64,000 bases of DNA. It comes from Notospermus geniculatus. Lineage: Eukaryota > Nemertea > Pilidiophora > Heteronemertea > Lineidae. The stretch covers positions 203,642 through 267,641 of the forward strand of contig NMRB01000006.1 in assembly GCA_002633025.1 (NCBI GenBank), in the 5' to 3' direction. The notes beneath the pieces are model-generated. The model was not told where the DNA came from, ran no database searches, and saw only the letters and a list, made by a program, of their open reading frames with translations. A program made the position numbers and the translations under genes. Numbering within the stretch: the stretch's first letter is position 1; every line of letters starts with the position of its first letter. This document shows positions 33,980 to 46,717 of the stretch, one piece after another.

Positions 33980-35273
33980 CAACTGCGGCCCTTTCTTGGC
34001 TACCCAGTGACCACCCTCCCAGATACGACACCTACCCCTGAACCTTTATTAACGCACCATTCGAACCAATCTATCATTTTAATTATCATCATCAGTTGTT
34101 GGAAACAAACGAAATAATATTAAGCCAAGAGCCAAGGCGGTTCTGGCACCTTGGAGACAATCGTACAATTTAACAACAACTCCGTAGAAATGACGAATAT
34201 TCCTACGCATGCGACCCTTTGTTTTGCTCGAAGTCTTAATGGCCAAGTAGGATACGACACGTGACAGTCATAAACGATAGCTTAAGAAGACGATGGTCAG
34301 CCGTCTAAATGGTATTAGCGACGGTAACAAGTTTGAAATTAACTGGCCTATTGTTGCTTGTAACACGACGTCTCATGTTGCCAAGTTTTCATCCGTGTGG
34401 GTGAGTTGCGCTAAATTTAGTCATTTGTGGGCTTCCGGTATCGGAGGCTTAGGCCTATACCTTCATTTTTATCGACAGCCCACAAATGACAGATGCATGT
34501 ATCTTTTTAGACATGATTGTGTCAAAATTTTGAAATTTCAGAGCCTAACAACTGTGATCCAAGGCACGAAGAACACAAGAGGTAGGGGAAAGGGGCCGTC
34601 ATGAAGACACTTAAAACAAAACCATAGTCAGTTACAGTCATTCCGACCGCCTTTTGTTCCATTACAGGACATCTGTGGAAAAATTGGTGGACATTGCGAA
34701 AAAAGGGCACCCTCTTAAAATTCTGTATACTATTATTGTATGGATATCAGGGAAATAATGTGAATGATTTTCCCACCATCAAGAGAAAAAGCTATTAATC
34801 AGATATATAAATCATTTTGAGCACGGACACATAATTCATTGACGAACCTTCTTTCAGCGATTACATTCATTTTTACCTTTGGAATGTTTCAATAGATCAG
34901 AAAACAAATGTTACAACTTCCCTTTGAGAACTTTTCCTAGCCGTGGCGTATTTTACCGCGTTGCTCAGCAACGGTGACAACAGATGCAACAGGCGCTCTT
35001 TGACTTTGTCACGATCGATCGATCTTGCAACAGCTTGGGTACGTCATGACCACAATTGGTTTTGAGTTTTGGTCTCGAGTTGGCGGCAAGGCATCAAAAA
35101 TTATTTCCATGGTTATCGTCGTCATTTTTTTCATATGTTTGGCCTGTCGACAGACAATTATTTGGTTTAAATCACTATCAAATGTTTGATGAACAACTGT
35201 TTGCCAAATGAATTGCACGGTGATGTCGGGTCATATCATTATCACGTTTTTTTTAAAATTGAATGTATACCTG
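33980..35273. other. Intergenic, no gene recognised
   Basis: Short frames without domains. A small imperfect inverted pair (TTTGTGGGCT and AGCCCACAAATGAC) lies at 34424-34489. Confidence 0.3.
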
Positions 35274-35461
35274 TATAATAAAAGGAGTCGTCCTCCATAA
35301 ATTTCGCAAATTTTCGACCCCAACCGGGGTCTTCTTCAGGCTGGCACTTTCAAGTCGAGCTACTTGAAAGTCGAGCTCGACTTGAAAGTGGCAGCCTGAA
35401 GAAGACCCCGGTTGGGGTCGAAAATTTGCGAAATTTCTGGAGGACGACTCCTTTTATTATA
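35274..35461. mobile_element. 188-bp fold-back element, ends TATAATAAAAGGAGTCG
   Basis: Arms of about 80 bp: TATAATAAAAGGAGTCGTCC on the left mirrors the right end exactly, with only small differences inside (CATAAATTTC against GAAATTTCTGG). Each arm contains the nested palindrome CCCCAACCGGGG and GAAGAAG-type sequence. A 48-bp fragment recurs at 56121-56168. No coding capacity. Confidence 0.85.
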
Positions 35462-38400
35462 TCATTTTGTGTGTCGCCTTTTGTGCTCTATTTTTTGGAT
35501 ATAATGAATGACGTACCTGTAGTGCTTAATTTAAAAAGGCTCCAAGTTATTTTACAATGTTACATCATGCAGGATAAAACATATATGTACATAATGCTAC
35601 ATGTAATACGAAAGTCCACATTTTATTCACTGTCATTATTATTTCTAAAATGGTATTACATGTATTTTAACTTGATCACTACATATCATACGAAAAACCA
35701 ATAAGTTATGCGGTCCCTTCACAAGCAATTTCGTGATAGTTATTTGGAAGAAAACTTGATAGTGAGACCATAGAATTTCGTCAAACGTTCTCTTTTCTAC
35801 CAGAAACAAAAACAATTATTTGTTGGGCCTTACTAATAAAACTATCGTTAGTGCGGCTAGAAATCAACTGCCGGGGAGTTGAATGACTGCTGGACACAGA
35901 TGGTAGCGCCTTTATTCTATCCCCAGCACCGGCGTATGCAACTCGTGTCAATACTATTCCCTATTGTTTCTGGCCCTTCCAGCTCCCGTTAATAAAATAT
36001 CATAGAGATTTCAATTAAACCTTCATAGACTTCGACATCCTTTCCCTTCAGTGGCGGTTCGGACACGTGTTGCGACTGACGCGACAGCTCGCAAATGACC
36101 ATATCCAAAGATAAAATATCCCCATTATTAGCGGATACCGGGACGTTTTTCAAACTGCTGCATCCGACGTTGATTTTACCGCACATATTTTTGATAAGAT
36201 CAAAACGCACTCGTCGTGAAATTGAAAGAGAACAATGAGCAATATTCGAACCCCCCGCGTTGACAGCGTCGATACCTTCTGATCACCGGTAAAGTAAATA
36301 AAGATCTAACGTTACAGGATGAGTTTGGAGTGATGTACTGAGCTAGTATTATACACGACCATGAAGAATTCTTAAATACACCGGACTCTGAGCTTGGGTA
36401 CTCGTCCCCAATTCAGTTGGCCACAGGTCTAGACCCACTAAACACTGGCATGTTTGGCGCCAAAACTGAAGGATCATCAATAGACGGCGCTGGTTGACGA
36501 GGGATCCAATCATAAGCCATCATCACAGGTTTAACCAACGCCGCCGTAACACATTCTGATTAGCTAAGATACGTGTACAAATTGTACACTTGAACTCATA
36601 GGCCTACTCGAAGCAGATTCCCAGCGAAGATTCCCCGAATCGGGGGACAGCTAACGCCGTCTATTAGCGATATTTTTAGGACGGCGTCAACCCAAGCAGT
36701 TTCAGAGCGCGGGCAACGTAGTGGGTTGCGGTTTGAATCTGCAGGAGTTTAAAGCTTGGGGTGCGGAATAGTCCTGGTATCATCTTGGCCTCAACTATAT
36801 CTTGGCGTTAGATTGGAAGGAGTTTTTCCTCTTACACCAGCCGACAACGATACCTACATTTGCTGAAACCACAAACCTGCATTCGTGATCACCTGTGATG
36901 AGATAATGATACCTTTGTACCTGAGGGCGGCCGTGCCCCCACCCCCCCGTCAAGGACACGCCTCAGGACGATTGTATTTACAAACAAAAACCACTATCCG
37001 CTGTGAAGGGTTCAATAGGAAATCCTTGATAAAGTGCGGTACANTTGTCAATTGACAAGATAGACCCTGTCAATTTAAGCATATTCTGAGAACGAGTTCC
37101 AGCTTGTCAGTACGACGAGAATTTTTTAAGAGTGAGGAAATCCTTGATAAAGTGCGGTACAATTAACTTGTAATTAACCCTGACGGACTTTCTTGGATTG
37201 TCATTCTAATAGTCACGACATAGCCCCGTGCCCTGCACCCTGCCGACTCCGGCAGGCAGGGAAATTGTCCGGTCCCTGTCATCAGCGATGCTGGGCAGCG
37301 CTGTCGGCCCGATGCTGACCAACGTTCGAACAATGGTTGGGGTCACCTTGGAGGGCGGCGCACGGTGAGTGACCGGGACTCAACTAGTTCCTTTGAAGTC
37401 AATTAATTCATCCAGTGGCACCTGAGGCTATTGAAGTTTCGATGATTTGTAAAGTGGCTTTAGACATGTTAGATGCGGACACAGGTCCAGGCGAAGCAAA
37501 TTAGACAAGTGACGAAGGATGAACACAAGGTAAGGGTACTGTGCAAAACACACCGGTTTCTCAATGATGTGCAGTTACATGGTACGCGGTACATGGCATT
37601 TTACTGTGAAATAGCGTCGAAGTGTTTCAAAACACTCACAGGGGTTAGGCTTCACTGCCCAGATTCCATCAATGATCGAGATTTGATCCACATTCAGGTG
37701 GCTAAAGGGGCTTTTTCCGTAAAAATATGCACAAATTTCAGTCCGTGACAATAAATTCAGACAGAGAGTAGCCTAATGGTACACAAAATGTGGAGTGAAA
37801 CAGTGTCATATTTGTCCACCAAAAGCGGACGCAATGAGCCTAAATATAGAAAATGGGTGAACTTTAATTTTTCCGCTCCGTTTTATATTTGCCTGATCGT
37901 CATTGGCCGTCATTACATGTACTGTACATGTACACCTCTATAAGAACTACGAGCGGAGAGAGAGACGAGTACGAAGTTTGGTTTGGCCGTATATGGTTCA
38001 CTGATATTATCACATCTCAGGTGTTCCGTCCTATCCACTGACCTTATCTAAGTCATTATCGGTGTTAATCAGAAGCATTGTCCAGCACATGACGGAGGAC
38101 ACACGCCTGGTGACAATTTATGGACCCGATCGCTTAGGAAGAAAATTGTTAAGAGCTTTTCAACTGCGCATGCGATCGTTTTGAGATCTTATCAGCAATA
38201 ACTCAATTTATTCTCTTGATTTCGAATGCGATGAGTCTCCGATTGGATGGGTTCTCATTGTTGCTACTGCGCTTTTCAATAGGAGCTGTCAGCGAGTTGA
38301 CCACTAGGTGTCACTAGGGCCCAATTCAATGCATCTAGCGGACCCAGTCATTATCGATCGAGCAGCGATCATAATAGATTTCCTGTACATTTGGTCCGCT

Positions 38401-40543
38401 AAGACTGTGCTGCCATCTGTTAGCAATATGCGCGGCTGACTGCTCCTATTAGTTTGGGCACGTGTGAATGATTCGGTGAAAACTGCTTTGGACATGCGCT
38501 GGTAAATCAAAAAGGTTCATCGAACAGTCTGCTGAAGTCGAGAACTCTCAAGATCGACTAGTAATGTCTGATGAGGTTTAACCTCGTTCCGAGGGCTTCA
38601 CTTCTACCGTTTAATAGGTCTTGTTCTGCCCTGGTTACACAATTCAAATCCAGCTACCATGGTTGGTGCCGTGAACCAATCTACATGTAGAAGTTGGCAG
38701 CGAGCAAAATTTCAAAATTCTTGAAATTTGTGAGATTGTTTTCCAGTGACGGTCTTTTAAACGTCGGAGAGGACCAAGGTTTACGGACGATGGAGGGACC
38801 TTGGGAACGAGGTTGAAAAGGTTGCACTACACGGCTTTTGACCACAAGAGTAAAGATTCCAAAGCGGGTACATGCACTTCATCACAGTTGACAAAACGGA
38901 CACAGAAAGACATAATTACTCGATCTTGGAAGTTCTCAATTTCTTGATTTCTGTTTCCTTATACCCCCATGATAGTTTAGCGACACCTCATGGTGAAAAA
39001 AATGATTTAGGTCGTGCACTTTAGGTTTTTACAGGTTCTCGAACAACCCGCCTCCACCCTTAACCTGCTGTAACACCACTACCCACGAACATACACACAA
39101 TAATGAAAAAAAAACTTTGTTATTGTTGAAAAAAATCTGGTGGATGAACATTGTCAACGGCAGAATGCCCTACATGTATGATGAAATAATTCGTACTTTT
39201 ATCGCACAACGCACGGTATACAATGTGAGTGTGGCAAAAATAAACAAAAATATGTCAGATCCAAATGTCGAACAGAATTATGCAGGTTCCCTTCGACGAC
39301 TTTTCAAACTACAAATGTAGGGCAGTTCTGAGTAACAGGTGCGAAAGGAACACCGGAAGAGACCCGTATCTTCTAGTTGAAATAAAACTCCCCCAACATG
39401 TTCACCTGGGGAGTACAGTTGACATTTTACATGATATATATCATTATATAAACACAAAAAATAAACACATGACGGTTGTTTGATTTTTGCCGATCTTTTG
39501 TAGGTTTATACAATATGTACGTTTTGCTTTAATTCTTCAATGTTTGGGCAACCTCCGCTGTTATTTTGAAGGGTCAATGTTATATGCAGATGACACACAC
39601 AGCAAAATCGCAGCTACAAGGTCACAGGGGCCATGGCATTGCCGGGGTCTAGCTTCTCCTCTTGGCTATGGTCGGCACCGGCATTTCTGACCACACAGCA
39701 GGAAGTTGCGTTACCAATAATCTTTGAACCGAAATCCGGACATTTACGAGAAACGCATCGCGTGCTGCCCTAACAAGAGAGGTGACAAAACCACCTGTGC
39801 CACGGCATTAATTTTTTTGCGTATTTTCAAAATCTTTTACTTTAACAAACAAATAAGAATTTTCTCCGGCGGTCAATACCGCCTCAATTGAGGAATGCAC
39901 CCCCTGCTGAGACGCACGCGCTAGGTGGCAGCAGACGAGACCGTTCACAATACAGTTTTGTTTCGTGAGCGCCGCGCGTGAGCTCCGTGCGCCGCACGTG
40001 TTGCCCTGGCTGTTCCCCAATCGCTGCTCGTCTGGAACAATCAAAATCGTCACTAGACGTGGTTCGACACCGAGTCCATTGTCAGCGTCAATTATTTAGG
40101 TTTGTTTACGAGACACATCCAACGACTCAACAAGGCGAGACCTCTGTGTCATCTTGTGATTTAATACTTGGATGATTTTCAGTTTTGAAAACTGGGCAAC
40201 ACCTGACTTAAACTCAAAAAATGTCCATCAAAAGAATCAAAATGATAAAGTCATCGGGTTGCGTTGTGAAGTCGAAGAGGCGTGAGCAGTTTTAAAAGCC
40301 TAACGACGGAAGGATGCCTCTTACCATATAATACAGTGTGCATCCTCAACACGTGCTTTCATTACATTGGTCTGGCGCCGTTAAAACCGCAAACATTGTC
40401 AATCACCCCAGGGTATCTTATTTTTGTTTGGCGACAAAACAGATTCGTCTTGTGTGCAGTCTTTTTTATATCAACAAGCGCCACCAAACGTGCATTTCCA
40501 ACGGTACAACGTTTCATGCTTTTTCTTTTGGTTTTCTAAAAAT
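35462..40543. other. Gene-poor stretch
   Basis: No gene recognised over 5 kb. A 73-codon minus frame at 35989-36210 is open but matches nothing I know. An N at 37044 interrupts the assembly. Segments near 37210-37370 are GC-richer. The rest is ordinary intergenic DNA with short frames. Confidence 0.35.
37017..37161. repeat. 27-bp direct repeat flanking an assembly gap
   Basis: AGGAAATCCTTGATAAAGTG plus CGGTACA occurs at 37017-37043, ending directly at the N (37044), and again at 37135-37161. This suggests an unresolved overlap between contigs or alleles at the gap, as at 10581. Confidence 0.6.
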
Positions 40544-41045
40544 TCCGAACGAAGTAGCCCACTTCTAACGAAAACACAAAGTGTCAGCCGTTTAACTGAC
40601 TGAAACAATTTGAATGGCGACGTATCAACTTTCGTTTTACTTCAACGACAGAATCGTTTTTGGTAACATTAGGGAGGTTTAGAAATCAACCGATAGACGT
40701 AAACTTACGACAATGTTATTTTTCATACTACACATTAACCAGATTTTATATTGCATTTTCGGTACAAAAATAACGTTTACGTTTACCGTTTGATTTCTTA
40801 ACCTCCCTAATTCCTATAATTACGATTTCACGGTTTGGAATGGGTTTCAGTATTTTTCTCGTCATCCCAAAAAATTCCAAACGAAATAGCCACTTCTCGT
40901 AATGAAAACACATAGGGTCAGCTGTTCAACTGTATTCACCATTTGAAAATAAACGACCTAACTTTCTTTTACTTTCAACGACAGCATCAGTTTTTCGGTA
41001 ACAAAACCGATAATTACGATTGCACGGTTCGGGATGGGCGACATT
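40544..41045. repeat. Local tandem duplication, one copy split by a MITE
   Basis: Sequence from about 40544 (CCGAACGAAGTAGCC) through ACGACAG...GGTAACA and ATAATTACGATTTCACGG is repeated from about 40870 to 41045 (CCAAACGAAATAGCC, ACGACAG, GGTAACA, ATAATTACGATTGCACGG). The left copy carries a GGGAGGTTT element between GGTAACAT and ATTCCTATAATTACG; the right copy has no insert. Confidence 0.75.
40672..40807. mobile_element. MITE, GGGAGGTTT family, copy 4
   Basis: 136 bp, ends GGGAGGTTTAGAAATCAACC and TGATTTCTTAACCTCCC, flanked by TA on both sides. The interior matches copy 2 most closely. Confidence 0.85.
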
Positions 41046-44000
41046 TTGACCCGCTTGCTGCGATAAAAATTAACCTCCCTCCACTGGTGACACCAGGTGA
41101 CAATACGGCACCAGAAGATGCAGTCGTAATTAATATCTCATCACTTTTCACAGCGAGCGTTAATTTGGAATGAATTAAATTCTTTTCAGAACCACCTAAT
41201 GGTGTTGTTGATAATATCCGTTACTTTCGCCTCGCACCGGCATGACCCAGACATTCCAGCCACCTGTTCCGATGAATACAGTTCATTTTCCGACTCCTAC
41301 GGTGTCTGGCCCGTTTTTCAACTGATATTGTTCGGCAGTGAAGTGTAACAATGATAGTTACGATGAACAGTGACCGGCCAGACCGGTCATGCACGGACCA
41401 AGGCCATCCCATCTCGAGGGTGGTAAAGGTCAACTCCCGGGTCTTGTTCACAGAACCTCCCTATAGAACCTGCAGGTCCGTAAGTTCACCCAGGTCCCCA
41501 AATCGTTGCAAACGTACGGCTAAAGATGGCGCAGCCATTAAGTAACGTTGTTTTCGCGCCTCCAACAACGTGGGCCAATACAGAAATGACCGAAGAGTCA
41601 GTGCATGCAGCGCAACTGTCGCGGGCTACTTCACTAAAATGTAGTGGTGTGACCTCTCGCCGGGCTTTTCGCACACACGGGTCTGGAAAAACACGAGTAT
41701 TTTAGCGTTTCCCCGTGTTGAAAAGTTATGGTCTCTATAGCTGTATGCTGTTAGGAAACACTGGGATATGGGGAACACTAGAGAATGTTACACTGGTGAG
41801 AAAGGAATCTGCCATCCACAATATGGAAGGCCACTTGTCTCACACGGGACGTTCCTTTACACCAGTAAGAACTGACGACTGCACTGTGGATAGCCATCTG
41901 GCTAGCTCCGCAAGAAAAAGGCGTCGTCATGCAGGTTTCCCGGCCACGGAGAAGCCAGTGCAACGGAAATTTTGTTGAAAGCCCCGCGTACAGAGCAAAT
42001 ACGGCGAGACAATTCCTCAGTGCAGGAGCAGTCAGCCGCGCTTTTTGCTAAAAGATGGAGCAAAGTTCTACCGGACCAATACAAAAGAAATATTTCTTGA
42101 TTGGTGCTCAATGAAGCGTGAATGATTTTGTCCGTAGTGACACCTATTGGTCAACAGACTAATAACTCCTCTTGTGGAAGGAAGAGGCGAAGTGAGGATG
42201 GGAGAAAGTGGAGGTGATCTTTCAGATCGTTGCTTATGAAAAGTTGATTCACACAGCCACCTGTTGGACAACAATCTCAATCACCCGATCATCCCTTAAC
42301 AGCATCCTATTGTAACCCTAATCGAAGGTGTTCAGGCTTCAATTGTATAGAACTCACGCAAAATTAATGGTCTCATTCTATAGCCAGCGCACGTGCTCAT
42401 TCCGACAAAGATTTCTAACAGCGCACAAAGACCGGAGACCGGAGGACGCACGCGCGGAAAGCGATTTGTTACTCATCGAGTTCGTCGGGACACTTTGGTG
42501 GGAGGGATGATATATGACCGCCACGCTTCCAAGCCACAAAAAGGGTCAACAACCCAGGGTCCATCCCTTGAAAACGTCTGTGTTTAGTGTCATTGGAAAT
42601 TCGTTTTTAATTCAACACTCGAAGTAGGCTACATACATTGCTTGCGACTGCCATATGATTAATTCCTTCCTGTTCTAACGATGCGCTCCGCGGTGAAGGT
42701 GGTTTTAGCGCGCGTCTGTCTCACGCAACAATTCGGTGTTATCGTGACTGGCGCCTCACCGATATCACATGAACCGAATTCGAAGAATCCACAAAAAAAA
42801 TCATCATCAATCATTGGCCATTGAGGACTTTACCGTTCGCTGTCAGTTATGTAGCAGAGACGACGATCCGCACATCGCTCGGTACACAACTACATGTAGG
42901 CAAGTCAAGTCAGATTAAAACTGTGTTAGAATGGGCCTACGTTGACTTGGGTCATCTGAAAAAATCTGTGAATATGGCCGCCTGGCAGCCATATTGGAGG
43001 TCAAATTAGGCTTAACTTCGGCAAACGCACAGAGGGGTTTTCTTGGTACGTACACAATACACCGAGTTAGATTAACATTCCAGCCACAATTAATCATTCA
43101 TGAGATTATGGCCTGAAGTCCAGTTTTCAAGATGGCTGACTGGCGGCCACATTTTGAAGACAGATCGGGCCGAAATTTGCTGAACGCACAGAGGGTACCT
43201 ATACATACATATTCTTTCAAGGTCGATATACTAGAAATTTATGAGATATTGGGGAAGGGCCAATTTTCAAGATGGCCACCTGGCACCCATATTTAAAGTC
43301 CGTTGGGGGCTGAAATTTGCACACAAAGGGGTGACTGTCAACGAATTTCTCCACTTTCGTCGATCTGGACGATTTGTCCACGGAGATACCGCTTACACAG
43401 AAGCTTCGTTACACAGTAAGGCCCAATTTGAAGCTGGTACAATTGTATTTTAGATAAAAGCATTCCTACTAATCGCATGATGATGCCTCATCTCACTGAC
43501 CTTGTGTTCAGCGCGCGAGTTAATAAAGCTACAAACAGCGAGCAGGCTCAGAGGACGAAATAGTTCACCGGTCAGTGTCAATTTATGCAGTCATAGTGTT
43601 CGATTTGGTGGTTGTTACATCGCGATGATCGCTGGCCAACCATGATTGGTAGATTTTACGACTGATCTGATGATCTGGCAATCGCCGCCACCGGTAAGTG
43701 ACGGCGCCTCTTCAACTGTCCCGGTGTACTATTTTACGGTCAATTTCGCTCTTTCTAAAATCCGCTAAAAAGTACGTTTGAAAAAAAGACATTTGTACTC
43801 AGTAACAATGCGTGGTCATTAATAACTTGACAACGACGCACGTCCACAAACAACCGAAGGCACGCCAAAAATGATTTTCTATGTATTTCTGAAAAAGCGT
43901 CAATGAACACAATAAAAAGAAAAAATCGAAACGATACACAAAAACATGCGAGCACGCTCCGATAAAAACGCACCGTCAATGCAATTTGCTTCGACAAGTG

Positions 44001-46717
44001 GCCCAGGTGTAGGGGGCACCGCGCTAATGTTTCTGAACAGGTAGTGCGTGTCGCGGGGCCTTTTTTCTCGCAAAAGGGCCGTTTTCCGGTGCCGTTACTG
44101 TTAGCGCCTGCAGCTGCATGCATTGTGGGTGAGGGCGGACCATTGAAATCTGAATTCAAAAACCGCAAGTGGGATGACCGCGCGACCACGGACGCTATCA
44201 AGTGTTCTATAGCTTTTGGTCGGGCATCAAAGTCAAGAGGAGAGTGATATCCCGTCACGGTTGTATTAACATCCTTTTCAATGTAGCACCATTCATCGTG
44301 TTATCAAATATGATTCTGAGCACTCGGCGGGGGTCAGTACCAGGGCCGGGGACGAACACAACTCACTTTCTAAAGGGGTACCATGTAGAGTTGTTTTTGT
44401 TAGTTTCAAATAACGGTAGAATTATCGTATGATCACGCATCCATCACGCCTGCGCTGGCTTCAAAGTGCACCGTTCACGAAGCCTCATTTAATGAGCCGC
44501 AACGGCGGGTGGAGTTACAAGATCATCCGACAAGGGTCAGAAGGTGGTTTCGGCCAAACATTGTTCGGTCCATCACACAGGGAATAGGTCATGTTTGTCT
44601 CATGAATCAAGACATTGGGTCACATGAATAAAGACTAGTAAATGCTTTTACTTGAATTTTGCAATACAAATGCACTTGGCTATGCTGTACAAATCTGAAG
44701 GTAAAGCATTTGCTAGTCTTTATTCATATGAGCCCATAACACACCCTACTCTTCAATATCGGGCACAAATGTCGCCATCGGTTCCAAAATACAATATTCG
44801 CCGACCCGTGATCTGTAGAGTCGTTTTGGCCTGTCCAATTTACAGGGTGTTTTGGTTGCATCAGTCCCACTGAATAGTGAAAGTGCGAGGTAGCGGGAAT
44901 TTTTTTGATCACCCTGTGGGAGACAGAGATCGTAACGGCAATCTTCTACGTGCAGAAATATGCATAAAATATCACCGAGGAATGATTTTGCACTTTAAAG
45001 TGAAATGCTGGCATCACACATCATCGCCCTTCAATAGGTGTATCCTCCTACACCAATAATAAAGTTAATAAAACAGGTGTTGCATGAACTCCAGTCATCA
45101 AACTGAAAACAGTACAGGACAGGTTCTGGGTGGTGGTCGGATTCGAGACCGAGTGCCAAATTGATGTTGGCCTACAACAAATTAGGTTCAACAAGAAATT
45201 GGAGGCGAATATTTCTCAAGTATCTCGTGCCATTCAAATACATGTAGATATCGGTAAAGCATTAGCCTCGTTCTGAATGCAGCGGAGTTTGCATGGTTAC
45301 GTACCAAAGAACCCCCTCTGTCTTTCCAAATGACATGCAAAAGTTTGCTTCTCGCATCAAGCATTTAGAGACAGGCCGCGCGAAACAAGTGTCATGCAAG
45401 ACTGACGGCAGCACTGTACCGCCACAGAGACTAGCAATGTAGGCCTACACACACGTGCAGAACCATGCTAGGGCAGGCATGCTGCTGACCGTACGATATC
45501 GGCCTGTGGCATAGGCACAGTAGGCCTATATGCATGCTGGAGGCTTTATGCCTGCTAATGCATGCGACATCTGCAACTACCTATCGACTTTGCGAAATTA
45601 GTCTCTGTCACCCAGCCGCTGTAAGCTGGAATATGGAGCTAGTGGCTGGCTGCGCGAGACTAACAAGCTGGGGCTAAGTGACATGCGATAAGACAACAAA
45701 TTTTATAAAAAAGTCGCACATTGTATTCGGATGACACCAGGAATCAATAGGGTTCTGTGTCAGATGCATGTCTACAATTCCTGAAATATTTGCCGCGATA
45801 ACTAACACATTTTTTGAGTTATCCTGCTGAAACCGCAGGTTGGATGGAGAGAGAAATGCAGTAAACAAGGAAAATCGCCAATTTGAGATGGGGGCGACCT
45901 TACTAAAAACATAGTTCAAATTTTACACGTTCAGTACTTTTATTTCTTCTCAATATGATCATGTTTATACAAATGCACTGAGTGATGCCAGGCTTGGGGT
46001 ACGGTACCGGGTAGCTGAAGTCATACAGGTGTAATGAAATCTAATGTTCCCGATACCAGATGTCCGCTTCTAATGTACAGGGGACATCTCGTGACAGAAG
46101 TTCCTGTCTGTTAGTGTCCGGCCTATTGTAGCTGCCGCTATGGCGTCAGAATCCTTTGTTGGGGGGCATCTCATATCGGGGTACATGACATTCTACTACA
46201 CCGGTACAATTTTTTTATGTACACTTAATACGAATCTCAGATACTAGCGCTTACACGGAACTTTGAGGAGGAATTTTCCTCCAAGCACGGAATGAGAGCA
46301 GAGTACCTCATACAAGGGTACTACACCTTTCTATTTTTTTTGTTCAGCGTTCGTGTTGGCACAGAAAATGACCACAAGGATACCAATCTGTCCTCACTGT
46401 GGTAAAATGTGAAGAGCTTAGCACTGATTGGCGGGAACGTAAAATCGAATAAAGAGAAGAAAAGATAAATTGTAACCCATGGAATTCGTGCACTGCTAAC
46501 GGACGCCGATGACACCAGATAACTACGGACACCACGCCACGCTAAGAGCTCATCAGGTGAGCAAAATGTCAAGGCCGAATATGGTGCTATCACTGAATAA
46601 TAGAGTCTACCCATACCTTTTTGTCAACAACGACGACAAATGTTAGAAAATGCAGTATGGTATAAGCTCACCAAGGTGAACGAACACGAAAAAAGACAAA
46701 ATACACTGGATTTGAGG
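41046..46717. other. Gene-poor stretch before ELP2
   Basis: No gene recognised apart from repeats. The longest frame (167 codons, minus, 43755-44258) has no domain or signal sequence and was not called. The 3' untranslated region of ELP2 probably lies in the last few hundred bases. Confidence 0.35.
42967..43335. repeat. Tandem modules with CAAGATGG and GGCGGCCAT
   Basis: Three diverged units spaced about 160 and 140 bp apart (starting near 42967, 43118 and 43255). Each has AAGATGGC or ATATGGCC, then CTGGC(A/G)(G/C)CCAT, then GGGCTGAAATTTGC, then AACGCACAGAGG or a variant. A fourth, isolated copy is at 33809. Each unit contains a YY1-like AAGATGG. Confidence 0.6.

Noticed and set aside
35989-36210. 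73-codon minus-strand frame with protein-like composition
   Set aside because: No family, no start context and no splice partners; insufficient to call.
43755-44258. 167-codon minus-strand frame, longest unassigned
   Set aside because: No signal peptide, domain or splice continuity; the hydrophobic part is a poly-T-derived Phe-rich run.
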